From Janthinobacterium sp. B9-8 (lineage in GTDB: Bacteria > Pseudomonadota > Gammaproteobacteria > Burkholderiales > Chitinibacteraceae): a DNA stretch of 64,000 nt. The notes beneath the pieces were generated by a model. It saw only the letters and a list, made by a program, of their open reading frames with translations. It made no database searches and was not told the origin of the DNA. The stretch covers positions 3,289,740-3,353,739 of the forward strand of contig NZ_CP014222.1 of NCBI RefSeq assembly GCF_000969645.2, written 5' to 3'. Shown piece after piece: positions 46,847 through 56,212 of this stretch. Position 1 is the stretch's first letter, and each line of letters opens with the position of its first letter. A program made the translations under genes and the position numbers.

Positions 46847-48277
46847 TTAAGCGATTGATGTGTCGATTTTAACAATTTGCAGCGTATTCGCGCCCAAACC
46901 AGCCTGCGAGCCCCAAGTCATGGCAACACAATCGCCCGGTACAACACGCTCATCGCGCACCAGAGCCATTTTCACGTGTGCAATTTGTGCGTCGCGCTCG
47001 TTACCTACCGATTCTGGCATCAGAGTCGGCTGAACATGGCGGTACAAGGCCAGCTTGCGGTAAGTGGCTATATTCTGAGTCACTGCCATAATAGGCACCG
47101 CGCTGATATAACGAGACAGCCAAAGCACCGAAGTCCCTGAATCTGTCAGCGCCACAATCGCCTTCATCGGCAAATGGCTGGCCGCGTAAACCGCCGCCAT
47201 CGAAATCGCCTGATCGATACGCTCAACAACAGCATCGCTAATAAAATCATTATCGCTTTGCATATCGGCGTGTTTTTCCACTTCCTGACAAACACGCAGC
47301 ATCGCTTCAACTGATTCTACAGGGTACTTACCCGCCGCCGATTCCGCCGACAACATCACCGCATCAGTGCCATCGAGCACCGCATTGGCCACATCAGAAA
47401 CTTCAGCGCGCGTTGGCACTGGGCTAGTGATCATCGATTCCATCATTTGCGTAGCTGTAATCGACAATTTACGCATCTGACGTGCCATTTTGATCATGCG
47501 CTTTTGCAAGGCAGGAACAGCAGCATCGCCCACTTCAACGGCCAAATCACCACGCGCCACCATAATGCCGTCGGACGCTTCGAGGATGTCGACCAAATTA
47601 GTAATGGCTTCAGTGCGTTCAATCTTAGCGATCAAGCCCGCATGGCTGCCTTCTGCCAACAGTAAAGTGCGCGCCAACAGCATATCTTCGCCGCTTTTAG
47701 GAAAAGACACCGCCACATAATCAGCATGCAATGCAGCCGCTGTTTTAATGTCGGCCATGTCTTTTTCGGTCAGCGCAGGCGCAGTTAAGCCGCCGCCTTG
47801 ACGATTGATACCCTTATTATTAGAAAGGGTGCCGCCCACCAAAACTTTGGTTAATACTTTAACGCCCGTTACCGAAATGACTTCCAGCTTAATTTTGCCG
47901 TCATCCAGCAATAAAATATCGCCCGGCTCTACATCATTTGGCAATTCTTTGTAATCCAAACCAACATAGTCCTGATTACCCAGCTCACAAGCGGCATCCA
48001 GAATAAACGCTGCGCCTTTTTCTAACTCAATTTTGCCGTGCTCAAACTTACCCACACGAATCTTCGGGCCTTGCAAATCAGCCAGAACCGCAACAGATTG
48101 CCCAAGGCGATCAGCAATAGATCGAACCAGATTGGCTCTGTCAGTATGGTCTTGTGCGGTGCCGTGGGAGAAGTTCAGCCTGACCATATTTACCCCAGCG
48201 ACGATCAGCTGTTCCAAGACCTTAGGGTCGTTGGAAGCGGGGCCGAGGGTTGCAACAATCTTTGTGCCTCTGATCAT
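46847..48277 (-). CDS. pyk: Pyruvate kinase
   Basis: The glycolytic enzyme making pyruvate and ATP from phosphoenolpyruvate and ADP. Of 476 residues; it starts MIRGTKIVATLGPASNDPKVL and contains MVRLNFSHG, the signature region GLIAKIERTEAITN, MVARGDLAVEVG and ATQMMESMI. It has the normal three-domain length including the C-terminal allosteric domain. AGGAGTAAGACCTA precedes the ATG. Confidence 0.97.
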   Translation of the reverse strand: MIRGTKIVATLGPASNDPKVLEQLIVAGVNMVRLNFSHGTAQDHTDRANLVRSIADRLGQSVAVLADLQGPKIRVGKFEHGKIELEKGAAFILDAACELGNQDYVGLDYKELPNDVEPGDILLLDDGKIKLEVISVTGVKVLTKVLVGGTLSNNKGINRQGGGLTAPALTEKDMADIKTAAALHADYVAVSFPKSGEDMLLARTLLLAEGSHAGLIAKIERTEAITNLVDILEASDGIMVARGDLAVEVGDAAVPALQKRMIKMARQMRKLSITATQMMESMITSPVPTRAEVSDVANAVLDGTDAVMLSAESAAGKYPVESVEAMLRVCQEVEKHADMQSDNDFISDAVVERIDQAISMAAVYAASHLPMKAIVALTDSGTSVLWLSRYISAVPIMAVTQNIATYRKLALYRHVQPTLMPESVGNERDAQIAHVKMALVRDERVVPGDCVAMTWGSQAGLGANTLQIVKIDTSIA

Positions 48278-48944
48278 TAGGTCTTACTCCTGAATAAGGG
48301 GGAATCTTCAAATCAAAAATATATCTTCGATAGTTCTTTCTGATTTCTTGATTTTGCTCGCGATCATACCTACAAAATGCTTACTTTGTGCAAGCACACA
48401 TCTTTGCCCAAGCCTATTGCGACTATCCCCTTAGCATGAATTAGCCCATAACTCACTGAGATTTTAGCTAAAAGAGGAGATTTTCACCGCCCAAAAGTGT
48501 TGTTTTAATCATGCGCATAAAAAGTGCACCATCGGGCAAATCAACGTAGGCAAGAATCACTAAAGCGGATGCCATATATTGTTTATTCCGCATGAGTGAA
48601 TAACGCGCAGAGATAAACATAGAGCACCTGCCAAACAGAATACGCTTCCCCAAAAATAATTCTTAGATGTAAATCAGTAAGTATGTAAGCCTTGAAATAG
48701 CGTAACGCTAATTCGAGCGCAGACGCCATGGCAAGTTCCGCCAAAGCGGAAAAGGAGAATGCTTGCAATTCATGAAGGGTAAAGGGGCAATACAAATCTA
48801 ATACGTGCCGGGCAAGATCATCGGTTCATTGCTCTATGATCCACCACGTATCAATCAGCATGAATCATGCTTAGGGCAGCTTCCCCGCTCCCTACATGAC
48901 ATCGCATTAATTTACGTTGAGACCAAGAAAAAACTCAAGCCGTC
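48278..48944. other. Intergenic region between pyk and rep
   Basis: About 670 bp without a recognised gene. Short minus-strand frames (48468-48653 and 48583-48795) have slightly protein-like composition but no clear start signal or family. The region might hold decayed coding DNA. Confidence 0.4.
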
Positions 48945-50942
48945 TTACTTACCGATCCTTGCCATCAGCTCGGCGTTTTTAGCTTTTCGCTCTTCCTTGC
49001 TCATGGCGGGTTTGGGCTTGTCCCCTGCCAATCGACCACTGATGACCACATCTTCGGGGGGTAATTCTTTTAGAAAGCGGCTCGGCTCGGTAATTTGCCA
49101 TTCACCCGCGCGGCGGCGCTTGCCGCAATAGCTGATAGTCAGGGAGCGCTGGGCGCGGGTGATCCCCACATACATCAGCCGCCGCTCTTCTTCCACCATA
49201 TTGCTTTCAATCGAGTTCTGATGCGGCAGGATATTTTCTTCACAGCCGATCAAAAACACATGCGGATATTCCAGCCCCTTAGAAGCATGCAGCGTCGATA
49301 ACTTCACCGCATCGACATCTTCTTCATCGCGCCCTTCCAGCATGGTGATCAGCGCGATGGTTTGCACGATATCAATCAGGCTTTTATCGTCTTCCTCGCC
49401 TTTTTTAGTAATCCAGGCGACTAAATCGAGAACGTTTTTCCACTTGGCCTCGGCTGGGCGTGGCTCGTCGTTTTCATACAGCCATGTTTCAAAATCAATC
49501 CCCAGCAGTAACTCATTTAATAAAGGCCCGGCTGGCTCTTTTGCTGCACGGTCTTGCATACGATTAATAAAATCGCAAAAAAGGCGCAAAGGCTCGTATT
49601 GAGCAGCTTGCACCTGATGAATAAAGCCTTCTTCATACACGGCAGCAAAAAAAGATACATTGCGTGTGGCAGCATAGCTGCCCAGTTTTTCCAGCGTCAC
49701 ATTGCCCACGCCTCGCTTAGGCGTAGTGACAGAACGAATAAACGCCGGATCGTCGTCTTGATTGGCGATCAGCCGTAAATAAGCCAGCACGTCTTTTATC
49801 TCGGCCTTGTCGTAAAACGATTGCCCGCCCGAAATCACGTAGGGAATGCGGCGTCCCCACATCTGCTTTTCGATAATCCGCGCCTGATGATTGCCGCGGT
49901 ACAAAATAGCATAGTTGGAATACTTGCCATTGCTTAAAAAACGGCTCGACTCCAGATGATCCAACACCATGGCCGCTTCTTCTTCCTCGGTTTTGGTTTC
50001 GATCACCATAATCGGATCGCCAACGCCTAGATCAGACCAAAGCTTTTTCTCGAATAATTTAGGATTATTGCCAATAACCGCATTAGCGCAGCGCAAAATA
50101 CGCGCCATCGAGCGATAATTTTGCTCCAGCTTAATCACCTGCAGCTTAGGAAAATCCTCTTGCAGGAGGCGCAAATTATCCACATTCGCACCACGCCAAG
50201 CATAAATAGACTGGTCATCATCCCCCACGGCAGTAAACAACCCCGTTACACCACTGAGAAGCTTAACCAATTGATACTGGGTGGTGTTGGTGTCTTGATA
50301 TTCATCGACCAGTAAATAACGCAGACGGTTTTGCCATTTTTCCAGCACTTCGGGATGCGCTTCAAATAAATCGACCGGCAGGCGAATCAGATCGTCAAAA
50401 TCCAAGGCCTGATAGGCAAACAAGGTGTCTTGATAAGAGCGGTACAGCTTAGCCAGTTGCAACTCGCCCTCTGATTGCGCCATAGCCAAGGCCTTGTCCG
50501 GCGAAATACGGTCGTTTTTGAGCATGGAAATCTGGCTCATGCTGCTGCGAATCAGCTGCTTATCGGTGGTGACAAGTTGCTCGCTAATAATCTTGGCGGC
50601 GTCTGCCGAATCCAGAATAGAAAACTGCGGCTTATAGCCCAGATGCCGCGCTTCCTCGCGCAACATTTTTAGCCCCAAGGAGTGAAAGGTAGAAACCGTC
50701 AGCCCCTTAAGCATCTCTTTTGGCAGCAGCGCCCCCACCCGCTCCTGCATCTCGCGCGCGGCCTTATTGGTAAAGGTAATCGCAGCGATGTTTTTGGCAT
50801 TCATGCCCGCCTTCTCAATTAAATACGCAATCTTCTGCGTAATCACCCGCGTCTTGCCCGAGCCAGCACCAGCCAGGACGAGGCAAGGCCCGCCCAGATA
50901 AACGACGGCCTCGCGTTGCGGAGTATTTAAGAGATGCAGCAT
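48945..50942 (-). CDS. rep: ATP-dependent DNA helicase Rep
   Basis: A superfamily 1 3'-5' helicase that helps replication forks past bound proteins. The 665-residue product begins MLHLLNTPQREAVVYLGGP at ATG 50942 (AAGG upstream). It has Walker A AGAGSGKTRV, motif II LLVDEYQDTN, motif III GDDDQSIYAWRGA, motif V TLHASKGLEYPHVFLIG and motif VI EERRLMYVGITRA. The length and the C-terminal tail distinguish it from UvrD. Confidence 0.95.
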   Translation of the reverse strand: MLHLLNTPQREAVVYLGGPCLVLAGAGSGKTRVITQKIAYLIEKAGMNAKNIAAITFTNKAAREMQERVGALLPKEMLKGLTVSTFHSLGLKMLREEARHLGYKPQFSILDSADAAKIISEQLVTTDKQLIRSSMSQISMLKNDRISPDKALAMAQSEGELQLAKLYRSYQDTLFAYQALDFDDLIRLPVDLFEAHPEVLEKWQNRLRYLLVDEYQDTNTTQYQLVKLLSGVTGLFTAVGDDDQSIYAWRGANVDNLRLLQEDFPKLQVIKLEQNYRSMARILRCANAVIGNNPKLFEKKLWSDLGVGDPIMVIETKTEEEEAAMVLDHLESSRFLSNGKYSNYAILYRGNHQARIIEKQMWGRRIPYVISGGQSFYDKAEIKDVLAYLRLIANQDDDPAFIRSVTTPKRGVGNVTLEKLGSYAATRNVSFFAAVYEEGFIHQVQAAQYEPLRLFCDFINRMQDRAAKEPAGPLLNELLLGIDFETWLYENDEPRPAEAKWKNVLDLVAWITKKGEEDDKSLIDIVQTIALITMLEGRDEEDVDAVKLSTLHASKGLEYPHVFLIGCEENILPHQNSIESNMVEEERRLMYVGITRAQRSLTISYCGKRRRAGEWQITEPSRFLKELPPEDVVISGRLAGDKPKPAMSKEERKAKNAELMARIGK

Positions 50943-51017
50943 GAAAAACCTTGAGAGTGAAAGCGGGCGAAGTTTAACATGGGCAGGCCTGCCGCTGATC
51001 GGGGGCGGTCCCTCCAC

Positions 51018-51500
51018 TTAAAACAAGCGGGCTAAAGCCTCACAAACCTGCGCCAGATACCTAGCATCGATTTCATCAAACGTCGCCAGCTCGGCGGAAT
51101 CAACATCCAGCACCGCCAGCACCACGCCATCGCTATTAATCAGTGGCAAAACGATTTCCGAACGGGCCAAGGACGAGCAGGCGATATGCCCGGCAAAGGC
51201 GTCTACATCCGGCACCACCAGCGTTTGCGCCTGAGCCCAGGCGCTACCGCACACACCGCGCCCTTTTTGAATACGGGTGCAGGCAATCGGCCCCTGAAAT
51301 GGCCCAAGCACCAACTCATCCTGCTTCACAATATAAAAGCCCGTCCAAAGCCAGCCAAAGGTGTGATGCATGGCGGCGCAGACATTGGCCATGGCGGCAA
51401 TCAAATCGCTCTCGCCTTCAATTAAAGCCAAAGCTTGCGGAATCAGATTTTGGTACAGCTCTTCTTTGCTATTGCCTTGAATCAGTAAATTTTCTGCCAT
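51018..51500 (-). CDS. GAF-domain free methionine-(R)-sulfoxide reductase
   Basis: A 160-residue GAF-domain protein of the fRMsr family, which reduces free Met-R-sulfoxide. The three redox cysteines appear in GPIACTRIQKGRGVCG and GHIACSSLARSE, and the VLDVDSAELATFDEID motif is conserved. ATG 51500 gives MAENLLIQGN; the upstream open frame runs into a CACRGAGRA repeat. It lies upstream of rep on the same strand with a 75-bp gap. Confidence 0.88.
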   Translation of the reverse strand: MAENLLIQGNSKEELYQNLIPQALALIEGESDLIAAMANVCAAMHHTFGWLWTGFYIVKQDELVLGPFQGPIACTRIQKGRGVCGSAWAQAQTLVVPDVDAFAGHIACSSLARSEIVLPLINSDGVVLAVLDVDSAELATFDEIDARYLAQVCEALARLF

Positions 51501-51564
51501 TTTTATTCCGATTAATATTGATGATTTATGGGTGAGTACACTCCCCCCAATCAAACCCAAATCT

Positions 51565-51720
51565 TGAACCACGGAGGGAAGGAGAACACGGAGGAGCACG
51601 GAGAAAAACAAAACTTTTGTAATAAAGCCAGTGTGGAAGAAATAAGTAAGTGGCGAGTTATTAAGGTTTTCTCCATGAAACTCCGTGTTCTCTGTGTCCT
51701 CCGTGTTTTAAGATTTGGGT
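51565..51720. repeat. CACRGAGRA-type long imperfect palindrome
   Basis: Outer arms AAATCTTGAACCACGGAGG and the near complement CTCCGTGTTTTAAGATTTGG; inside are ACACGGAG words answered by CTCCGTGTTC. It lies between the divergent fRMsr-like gene and the ABC transporter pair. Confidence 0.75.
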
Positions 51721-51811
51721 TTCCGCTGCGTAACATCAGATCCTAACAATAATTCCCTGTCTGTATCCAGTATGATGCTGTCAAACCTAGTCAGATCAAC
51801 CCGAGACTTCC

Positions 51812-52732
51812 ATGATCCAAATTTCTGGCCTTACCTTTGATTACCCCGGCCACCGGGCGTTAAATCAATTGAATCTGAGCGTAGAGCGTGGCAGCGTTAC
51901 AGCGCTGGTAGGTGCCAATGGCGCGGGTAAAACGACCTTGATGCGCTGCATTGCTGGTCTTGAAACACCACTTTCCGGCTCGATTGCTGTGGCGGGTTTA
52001 GATGTTCAGGAAGAGCCACGCGCGGTGCATCGGCAGATGGGCTATTTATCAGATTTCTTTGGCCTCTACCAAGATTTAACTGTGGCGCAATGTTTGGAAT
52101 ACGCGGCGGCGTCCCAAGGGCTTGCCAAAGAAGCCATCGCTGCCGCCATCAGCAGCACGGCGCAGCGCTTGTCTTTACAAGATCGCTTGGGACAAAAAGC
52201 CAGCAGCTTGTCACGAGGCTTGCGCCAACGCGTAGCCATCGGGCAGGCGATTATCCATGCACCTCAGGTATTGCTACTGGACGAGCCCGCATCGGGTCTA
52301 GACCCGGAAGCGCGTAATGAGCTGGCAATATTATTCAGGCAACTGCAAGCCAGTGGCATGACGCTGCTCGTGTCGTCGCATATTTTGGCCGAGCTGGAAG
52401 CCTATTCCAGCCATATGCTGGTGCTAAAAGACGGAAAAATCCTCGAGCACCGTGCGCTATCAAATGGCTCACACGGCACAAGCAGCAGAGCCTTGCAGCT
52501 CAGCCTGGCCAGCCCCAATCCGCGCCTTGCCGAAATACTGGCTGCCCATTCCAGCGTTGTGCTCAGCAAAAATAGTGATAATCACGCCGAGTTTGATTTC
52601 AGCGGCAGCAGCGATGAGCAAGCCCAATTACTAGCGGAGCTGATCCAATCTGGCCTCGCCATCAGCAGCTTTGGCGAACAGAACTTGCAACAAGCTTATT
52701 TACGCACCATCGCCAGCAAGGACACAAAATGA
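51812..52732 (+). CDS. ABC transporter ATP-binding protein
   Basis: A 306-residue ABC ATPase: Walker A GANGAGKTT, signature LSRGLRQRV (a variant of LSGGQ, common in this exporter class) and Walker B VLLLDEPASGLDP. The C-terminal ~90 residues form an extra domain (ALQLSLASPNPRLAEIL). It is encoded together with the permease that follows (ATGA overlap). The class resembles DrrA/CcmA-type exporters for drugs or lipids; the substrate is unknown. Confidence 0.9.
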   Translation: MIQISGLTFDYPGHRALNQLNLSVERGSVTALVGANGAGKTTLMRCIAGLETPLSGSIAVAGLDVQEEPRAVHRQMGYLSDFFGLYQDLTVAQCLEYAAASQGLAKEAIAAAISSTAQRLSLQDRLGQKASSLSRGLRQRVAIGQAIIHAPQVLLLDEPASGLDPEARNELAILFRQLQASGMTLLVSSHILAELEAYSSHMLVLKDGKILEHRALSNGSHGTSSRALQLSLASPNPRLAEILAAHSSVVLSKNSDNHAEFDFSGSSDEQAQLLAELIQSGLAISSFGEQNLQQAYLRTIASKDTK

Positions 52733-53988
52733 ATCCTGAATTCAAACGCAATCTTTGGCTGACTTTTTCTACACCACGCTTAATCGGCATGCCTGCCATC
52801 CTTGCGCTGATTTTTTTAGCCGTAGGAATGAACACTGAACTAAGCAAACTGGGCAGCACTGCTGTCACACTATTTGTGGGGATAGTCTGGCTGTGGGGCA
52901 CAAAAAATGCTGCCGCCGCCATTGGTGACGAGCAGCGTGATCACACCTGGGATCAGCAAAGAATGAGTGCGCTTAGCCCGTGGGAAATGACCTGGGGCAA
53001 ACTATTTGGCGCAACGCTGTTTAATTGGTATGGCGGCGCACTCTGCCTGCTAATGCTGCTTGTGGCAGAGCTGCCCGCCAGCCCAATCAATGCCATTAGC
53101 AAGGCGCTATCAATGATTGCCATCGGCCTTTTGCTGCATGGCTCTGCGCTGGTGATCAATCTGCAACTGGGCCAATCCGATCTGGCCCAAAACCGCCGGG
53201 GCAGCTTTAATTTGCTGCTGGCGATTCCCGCCTTTTTTATGATGCCCAGCCTGTTTGAAATGGGCGATACGCCAATTGTATGGTGGGATATTTCCTTTTT
53301 GCCGCTGCAATTTCAGCTGCTGGCAGGCTCTTTCTTTGCCATTTGCAGCGTGTTTGCTGCATGGAGGCTCATGCAAAATGCGCTGCAAGTCCGTACTCGC
53401 CCATGGGCATGGCCGCTGTTTGCCTGCCTGCTGGCAGGATTTATAGCTGGCTTTAAACATGAAAACTGGGCAATACCAGGGCTAATTATTTGCAGTGTGA
53501 TGACTTATGCCATGCTCTTTGCAGAGCCAAATGGCTTCACCGTCTGGCAACGTGTTATCACCCGCATTCAAAGCCAGAACTGGCACGGGGCACTGATTAA
53601 TCTGCCGCTCTGGCCAACAACCCTCATGCTGTCTTTCGTTTTTGCACTGCTGGCTAGCGGATCAGGTGTGGACGAGTTTTCCGTACTCAGCAGCACCCCA
53701 CTCGCCATCGCCCTGATCTTGCTGCGAGACAGCGCCATCTGCTTATTCCTCGCATTGAATAGCAATAGCAAACGGGTGCTCGCCAGCAGCCTGCTCTATC
53801 TGGCCATCATCAACGGCCTGCTCCCCTTCTTAGCCCACAGCAGCGGACTGGAAAGCCTGGCATCCATCCTGATGCCCATCAGCCGCACATCCGCGATTGC
53901 CAGCATTTTAATCAGCGCAATACACGCAGCAATCGCCATTGCCTTATTGGTTTGGAGATGGCAGGTGATGGTAAAGCAGAAGGATTGA
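52729..53988 (+). CDS. ABC transporter permease (ABC-2-like)
   Basis: A 419-residue integral membrane protein with about ten hydrophobic segments. It has the N-terminal FKRNLWLTFSTPRLIGMPAILAL typical of ABC-2-type permeases and a cytoplasmic AAAIGDEQRDHTWDQQRMSALSPWEMTWGKL motif. It overlaps the ATPase gene by 4 nt and is surely its partner. No substrate-binding protein is present, so this is an exporter or a lipid/gliding-type transporter. Confidence 0.88.
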   Translation: MNPEFKRNLWLTFSTPRLIGMPAILALIFLAVGMNTELSKLGSTAVTLFVGIVWLWGTKNAAAAIGDEQRDHTWDQQRMSALSPWEMTWGKLFGATLFNWYGGALCLLMLLVAELPASPINAISKALSMIAIGLLLHGSALVINLQLGQSDLAQNRRGSFNLLLAIPAFFMMPSLFEMGDTPIVWWDISFLPLQFQLLAGSFFAICSVFAAWRLMQNALQVRTRPWAWPLFACLLAGFIAGFKHENWAIPGLIICSVMTYAMLFAEPNGFTVWQRVITRIQSQNWHGALINLPLWPTTLMLSFVFALLASGSGVDEFSVLSSTPLAIALILLRDSAICLFLALNSNSKRVLASSLLYLAIINGLLPFLAHSSGLESLASILMPISRTSAIASILISAIHAAIAIALLVWRWQVMVKQKD

Positions 53989-54050
53989 TACTGATACGAC
54001 TCTAGTAATTGCACTAAAGCATCTTGATACCACATTAGTACCACCAAAAC

Positions 54051-54094
54051 ATTGTCGCCTTTTAAGCTACATTTGTGGCTTAAAAGGCGACAAT
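54051..54094. terminator. Perfect 17-bp hairpin between convergent genes
   Basis: ATTGTCGCCTTTTAAGC (54051-54067) pairs exactly with 54078-54094 around a 10-nt loop. It lies between the convergent permease and HEPN-like genes. Downstream T-tracts are weak on either strand, so termination is likely but not certain. Confidence 0.6.
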
Positions 54095-54126
54095 TAAAAC
54101 AAATTTAACCAGAATTATTTGTAATT

Positions 54127-54888
54127 TCATTCTTCTGTTCTCTCAATTTCAATGAAATAGGGGATGATAACGTCTTGAGAACTGGGGGCTTCTATCTCAA
54201 TTACTTGTGCACCCAATGTGTACAGTGTTCCACCAAGATGAGTATTAATACAAATCTCAATAATCTCTCCAATCACGATATTAATAAGACTCACCATTTT
54301 ACTGGTATCGTCAATGAGTCGCCTTAATGCCCCTTCTGCATCACCAACCATAATTGTTTCTAACATTGCTCGACCAGCAATACTCTCACCAAAAACATAA
54401 AGTCTATTTGCACAATTTTTCGATAAATAAATATCAAGTGAGTCACCTTCGCCTAAAGCATGGTATCCGGCATCTATTTGATCTAAAGAATAGTGAAAAG
54501 CATGCTTATTTCGCACTTTTGATATTAAACTACCCTTCCCAAAATATTGCTTTACATCCTTTAACGCCTTTTCCGCCTCTTGATCAAACCGCGAGATATA
54601 TGTCCGTGACAAGGCAGGGCGTTTAAAGAATGCCACCTGAAGCAAATTCCAACATTCATAAATTTTCCCCGTCAACACCCGCCCCAAAGCAAAGGTCTGA
54701 GCCTTTTCTGCATTTTTCAAAATCGGATTATCAGAACACCCTCCAGCAGAAAAATGAAAAAGCTTTGCAAAAATATTGAGTTCATTGGCAGCATGAGCAA
54801 TAAGCACTAATAGCTTCCTCTCGTCATCAGGAATAGCGTCAAGCTGTGAACGAGAAATAGTAATTTTATGAATGTCGATCATATTCAA
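54127..54888 (-). CDS. Hypothetical protein with HEPN-like RNx4H motif
   Basis: A 253-residue soluble, mostly helical protein with no signal or membrane segment. Residues 126-132 read RNKHAFH, matching the R-N-x4-H arrangement of HEPN ribonuclease domains, within a helical context (ISKVRNKHAFHYSLDQ). Other conserved-looking parts are LIAHAANELNIFAKLF, YECWNLLQVAFF and DDTSKMVSLINIVIGEII. The gene is single, A+T-richer than its neighbours, and flanked by a strong hairpin. A HEPN RNase or toxin-like role is only a suggestion from the motif. Confidence 0.6.
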   Translation of the reverse strand: MNMIDIHKITISRSQLDAIPDDERKLLVLIAHAANELNIFAKLFHFSAGGCSDNPILKNAEKAQTFALGRVLTGKIYECWNLLQVAFFKRPALSRTYISRFDQEAEKALKDVKQYFGKGSLISKVRNKHAFHYSLDQIDAGYHALGEGDSLDIYLSKNCANRLYVFGESIAGRAMLETIMVGDAEGALRRLIDDTSKMVSLINIVIGEIIEICINTHLGGTLYTLGAQVIEIEAPSSQDVIIPYFIEIERTEE

Positions 54889-55051
54889 GCTCCTAATATC
54901 CAGCCGGCAAAAGACTAAAATTCACAAAGTTAAATATTATCGACCTGCATTTTTTCTTGGGATTTATCTCTCACAGCCACGACCCCAATTTGGATTAACG
55001 ATTTCAATAATAGATACAAAAACCGCTCCCTAAAGACTCATAAACATCCCC

Positions 55052-55702
55052 TCACCGCCCCGGTGGCGGAGTGATTTGTTTGGGTTTGTAATCACACACA
55101 TCATTCACCACACAGCTCCAGCATTCGGGTTTACGCGCTTTACACACGTAGCGGCCGTGCAGGATAAGCCAGTGGTGAGCATTGAGTTTGAATTCACTGG
55201 GGGTCACTTTGAGCAGTTTTTCTTCGACGACTTTCACGTCTTTGCCTGGTGCTAAGCCGGTGCGGTTGGATACGCGAAAGATATGCGTATCGACGGCAAT
55301 GGTCGGTATGCCAAAAGCCGTGTTCATCACCACATTGGCGGTTTTCCGGCCCACACCTGGCAGCGCTTCAAGCGATGCTCTGTCTTGCGGTACTTTGCTG
55401 CCGTGCAAATCGATCAGCATCTGACAGGTTTGCAGCAGGTGTTTGGCCTTGCTGTGATAGAGGCCGATAGTGGCGATATAGGATTCAAGCCCCTCCAACC
55501 CCAGCGCCAGAATGCTTTCGGGTGTGTTGGCAACGGGGAACAAACGCTTTGTGGCTTTGTTGACGCCCACATCGGTAGCCTGAGCCGAGAGCAAAACGGC
55601 AGTAAGCAGCTCGAATGGCGTGCTGTAGTTCAGCTCGGTGGTGGGATTGGGGTCTAGATCGGCAAGGCGCTGATAAAAAATACGCCGGGTTTCTTTATTC
55701 AT
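55052..55702 (-). CDS. nth: Endonuclease III
   Basis: A base-excision DNA glycosylase/AP lyase for oxidised pyrimidines. The 216-residue product has the helix-hairpin-helix LPGVGRKTANVV with the catalytic Lys, the catalytic Asp in AVDTHIFRVSNR, and a [4Fe-4S] cluster motif C-x6-C-x2-C-x5-C (CKARKPECWSCVVNDVC). As in E. coli it follows the rsx operon, here separated by two small genes. Confidence 0.97.
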   Translation of the reverse strand: MNKETRRIFYQRLADLDPNPTTELNYSTPFELLTAVLLSAQATDVGVNKATKRLFPVANTPESILALGLEGLESYIATIGLYHSKAKHLLQTCQMLIDLHGSKVPQDRASLEALPGVGRKTANVVMNTAFGIPTIAVDTHIFRVSNRTGLAPGKDVKVVEEKLLKVTPSEFKLNAHHWLILHGRYVCKARKPECWSCVVNDVCDYKPKQITPPPGR

Positions 55703-55950
55703 TTTTTATTCCAGAAATTCATTTCTGGCTCAAAACAAGTGCCCGGCATATCCAGCGCTTTGTCTTGCATATAGGCCTGCGCATCAGCGATAGCCTGGTT
55801 GTAAACACTAGGGCCGATTTCCTGCATAAAGAAATCCAATAACTGCGCCGCCTGCAAACCACCAATCGGCTCATCCATATTGGCATCAAAATAACGGCAA
55901 ATAGACTTCACTAATAATGCTTCAGCTTCTTTAGATATTTTTAACGCCAT
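55699..55950 (-). CDS. DUF2164 family protein
   Basis: An 83-residue conserved protein. The start MALKISKEAEALLVKSICRYFDANMDEPIG and LLDFFMQEIGPSVYNQAIADA match the DUF2164 family, which has no known function. It overlaps nth by 4 nt and is probably translationally coupled to it. Confidence 0.85.
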   Translation of the reverse strand: MALKISKEAEALLVKSICRYFDANMDEPIGGLQAAQLLDFFMQEIGPSVYNQAIADAQAYMQDKALDMPGTCFEPEMNFWNKK

Positions 55951-55986
55951 GGGATACCTGTGTATTTAATTTAAAAAAACCCATCT

Positions 55987-56014
55987 TAGGGTGGCACGAT
56001 TTTGTTCCACCCTA
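55987..56014. repeat. Short TAGGGTGG hairpin overlapping a stop codon
   Basis: TAGGGTGG (55987-55994) and CCACCCTA (56007-56014) pair around a 12-nt loop. The right arm includes the stop codon (56012-56014) of the small membrane protein gene. It looks like a minimal REP-type unit. Confidence 0.55.
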
Positions 56015-56212
56015 CATATCATCATCAGACATCTCGTCCCACTCATCCCAAGGCCCACTCATTACTTGGAAGTAGTAATACATCGCCACAACAAGAACCA
56101 CTACGCCCAAAATCAATACCGCCAGCTGGCCCCAAAAGCCCATGCTCATCAGCCACCAAACCAAGCAGGCCAGCAGCAGGTAGGCCAAAAACTCAGTGAT
56201 TCGGCACAGCAT
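56012..56212 (-). CDS. Small membrane protein downstream of rsxE
   Basis: A 66-residue protein from ATG 56212, overlapping the rsxE 3' end by 20 nt in another frame. It has two hydrophobic helices (ITEFLAYLLLACLVWWLM and QLAVLILGVVVLVVAMYYYF) and an acidic tail (DEWDEMSDDDM). No family is recognised. A longer frame from 56275 lies wholly inside rsxE and is less likely. It may be coupled to rsxE translation. Confidence 0.55.
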   Translation of the reverse strand: MLCRITEFLAYLLLACLVWWLMSMGFWGQLAVLILGVVVLVVAMYYYFQVMSGPWDEWDEMSDDDM

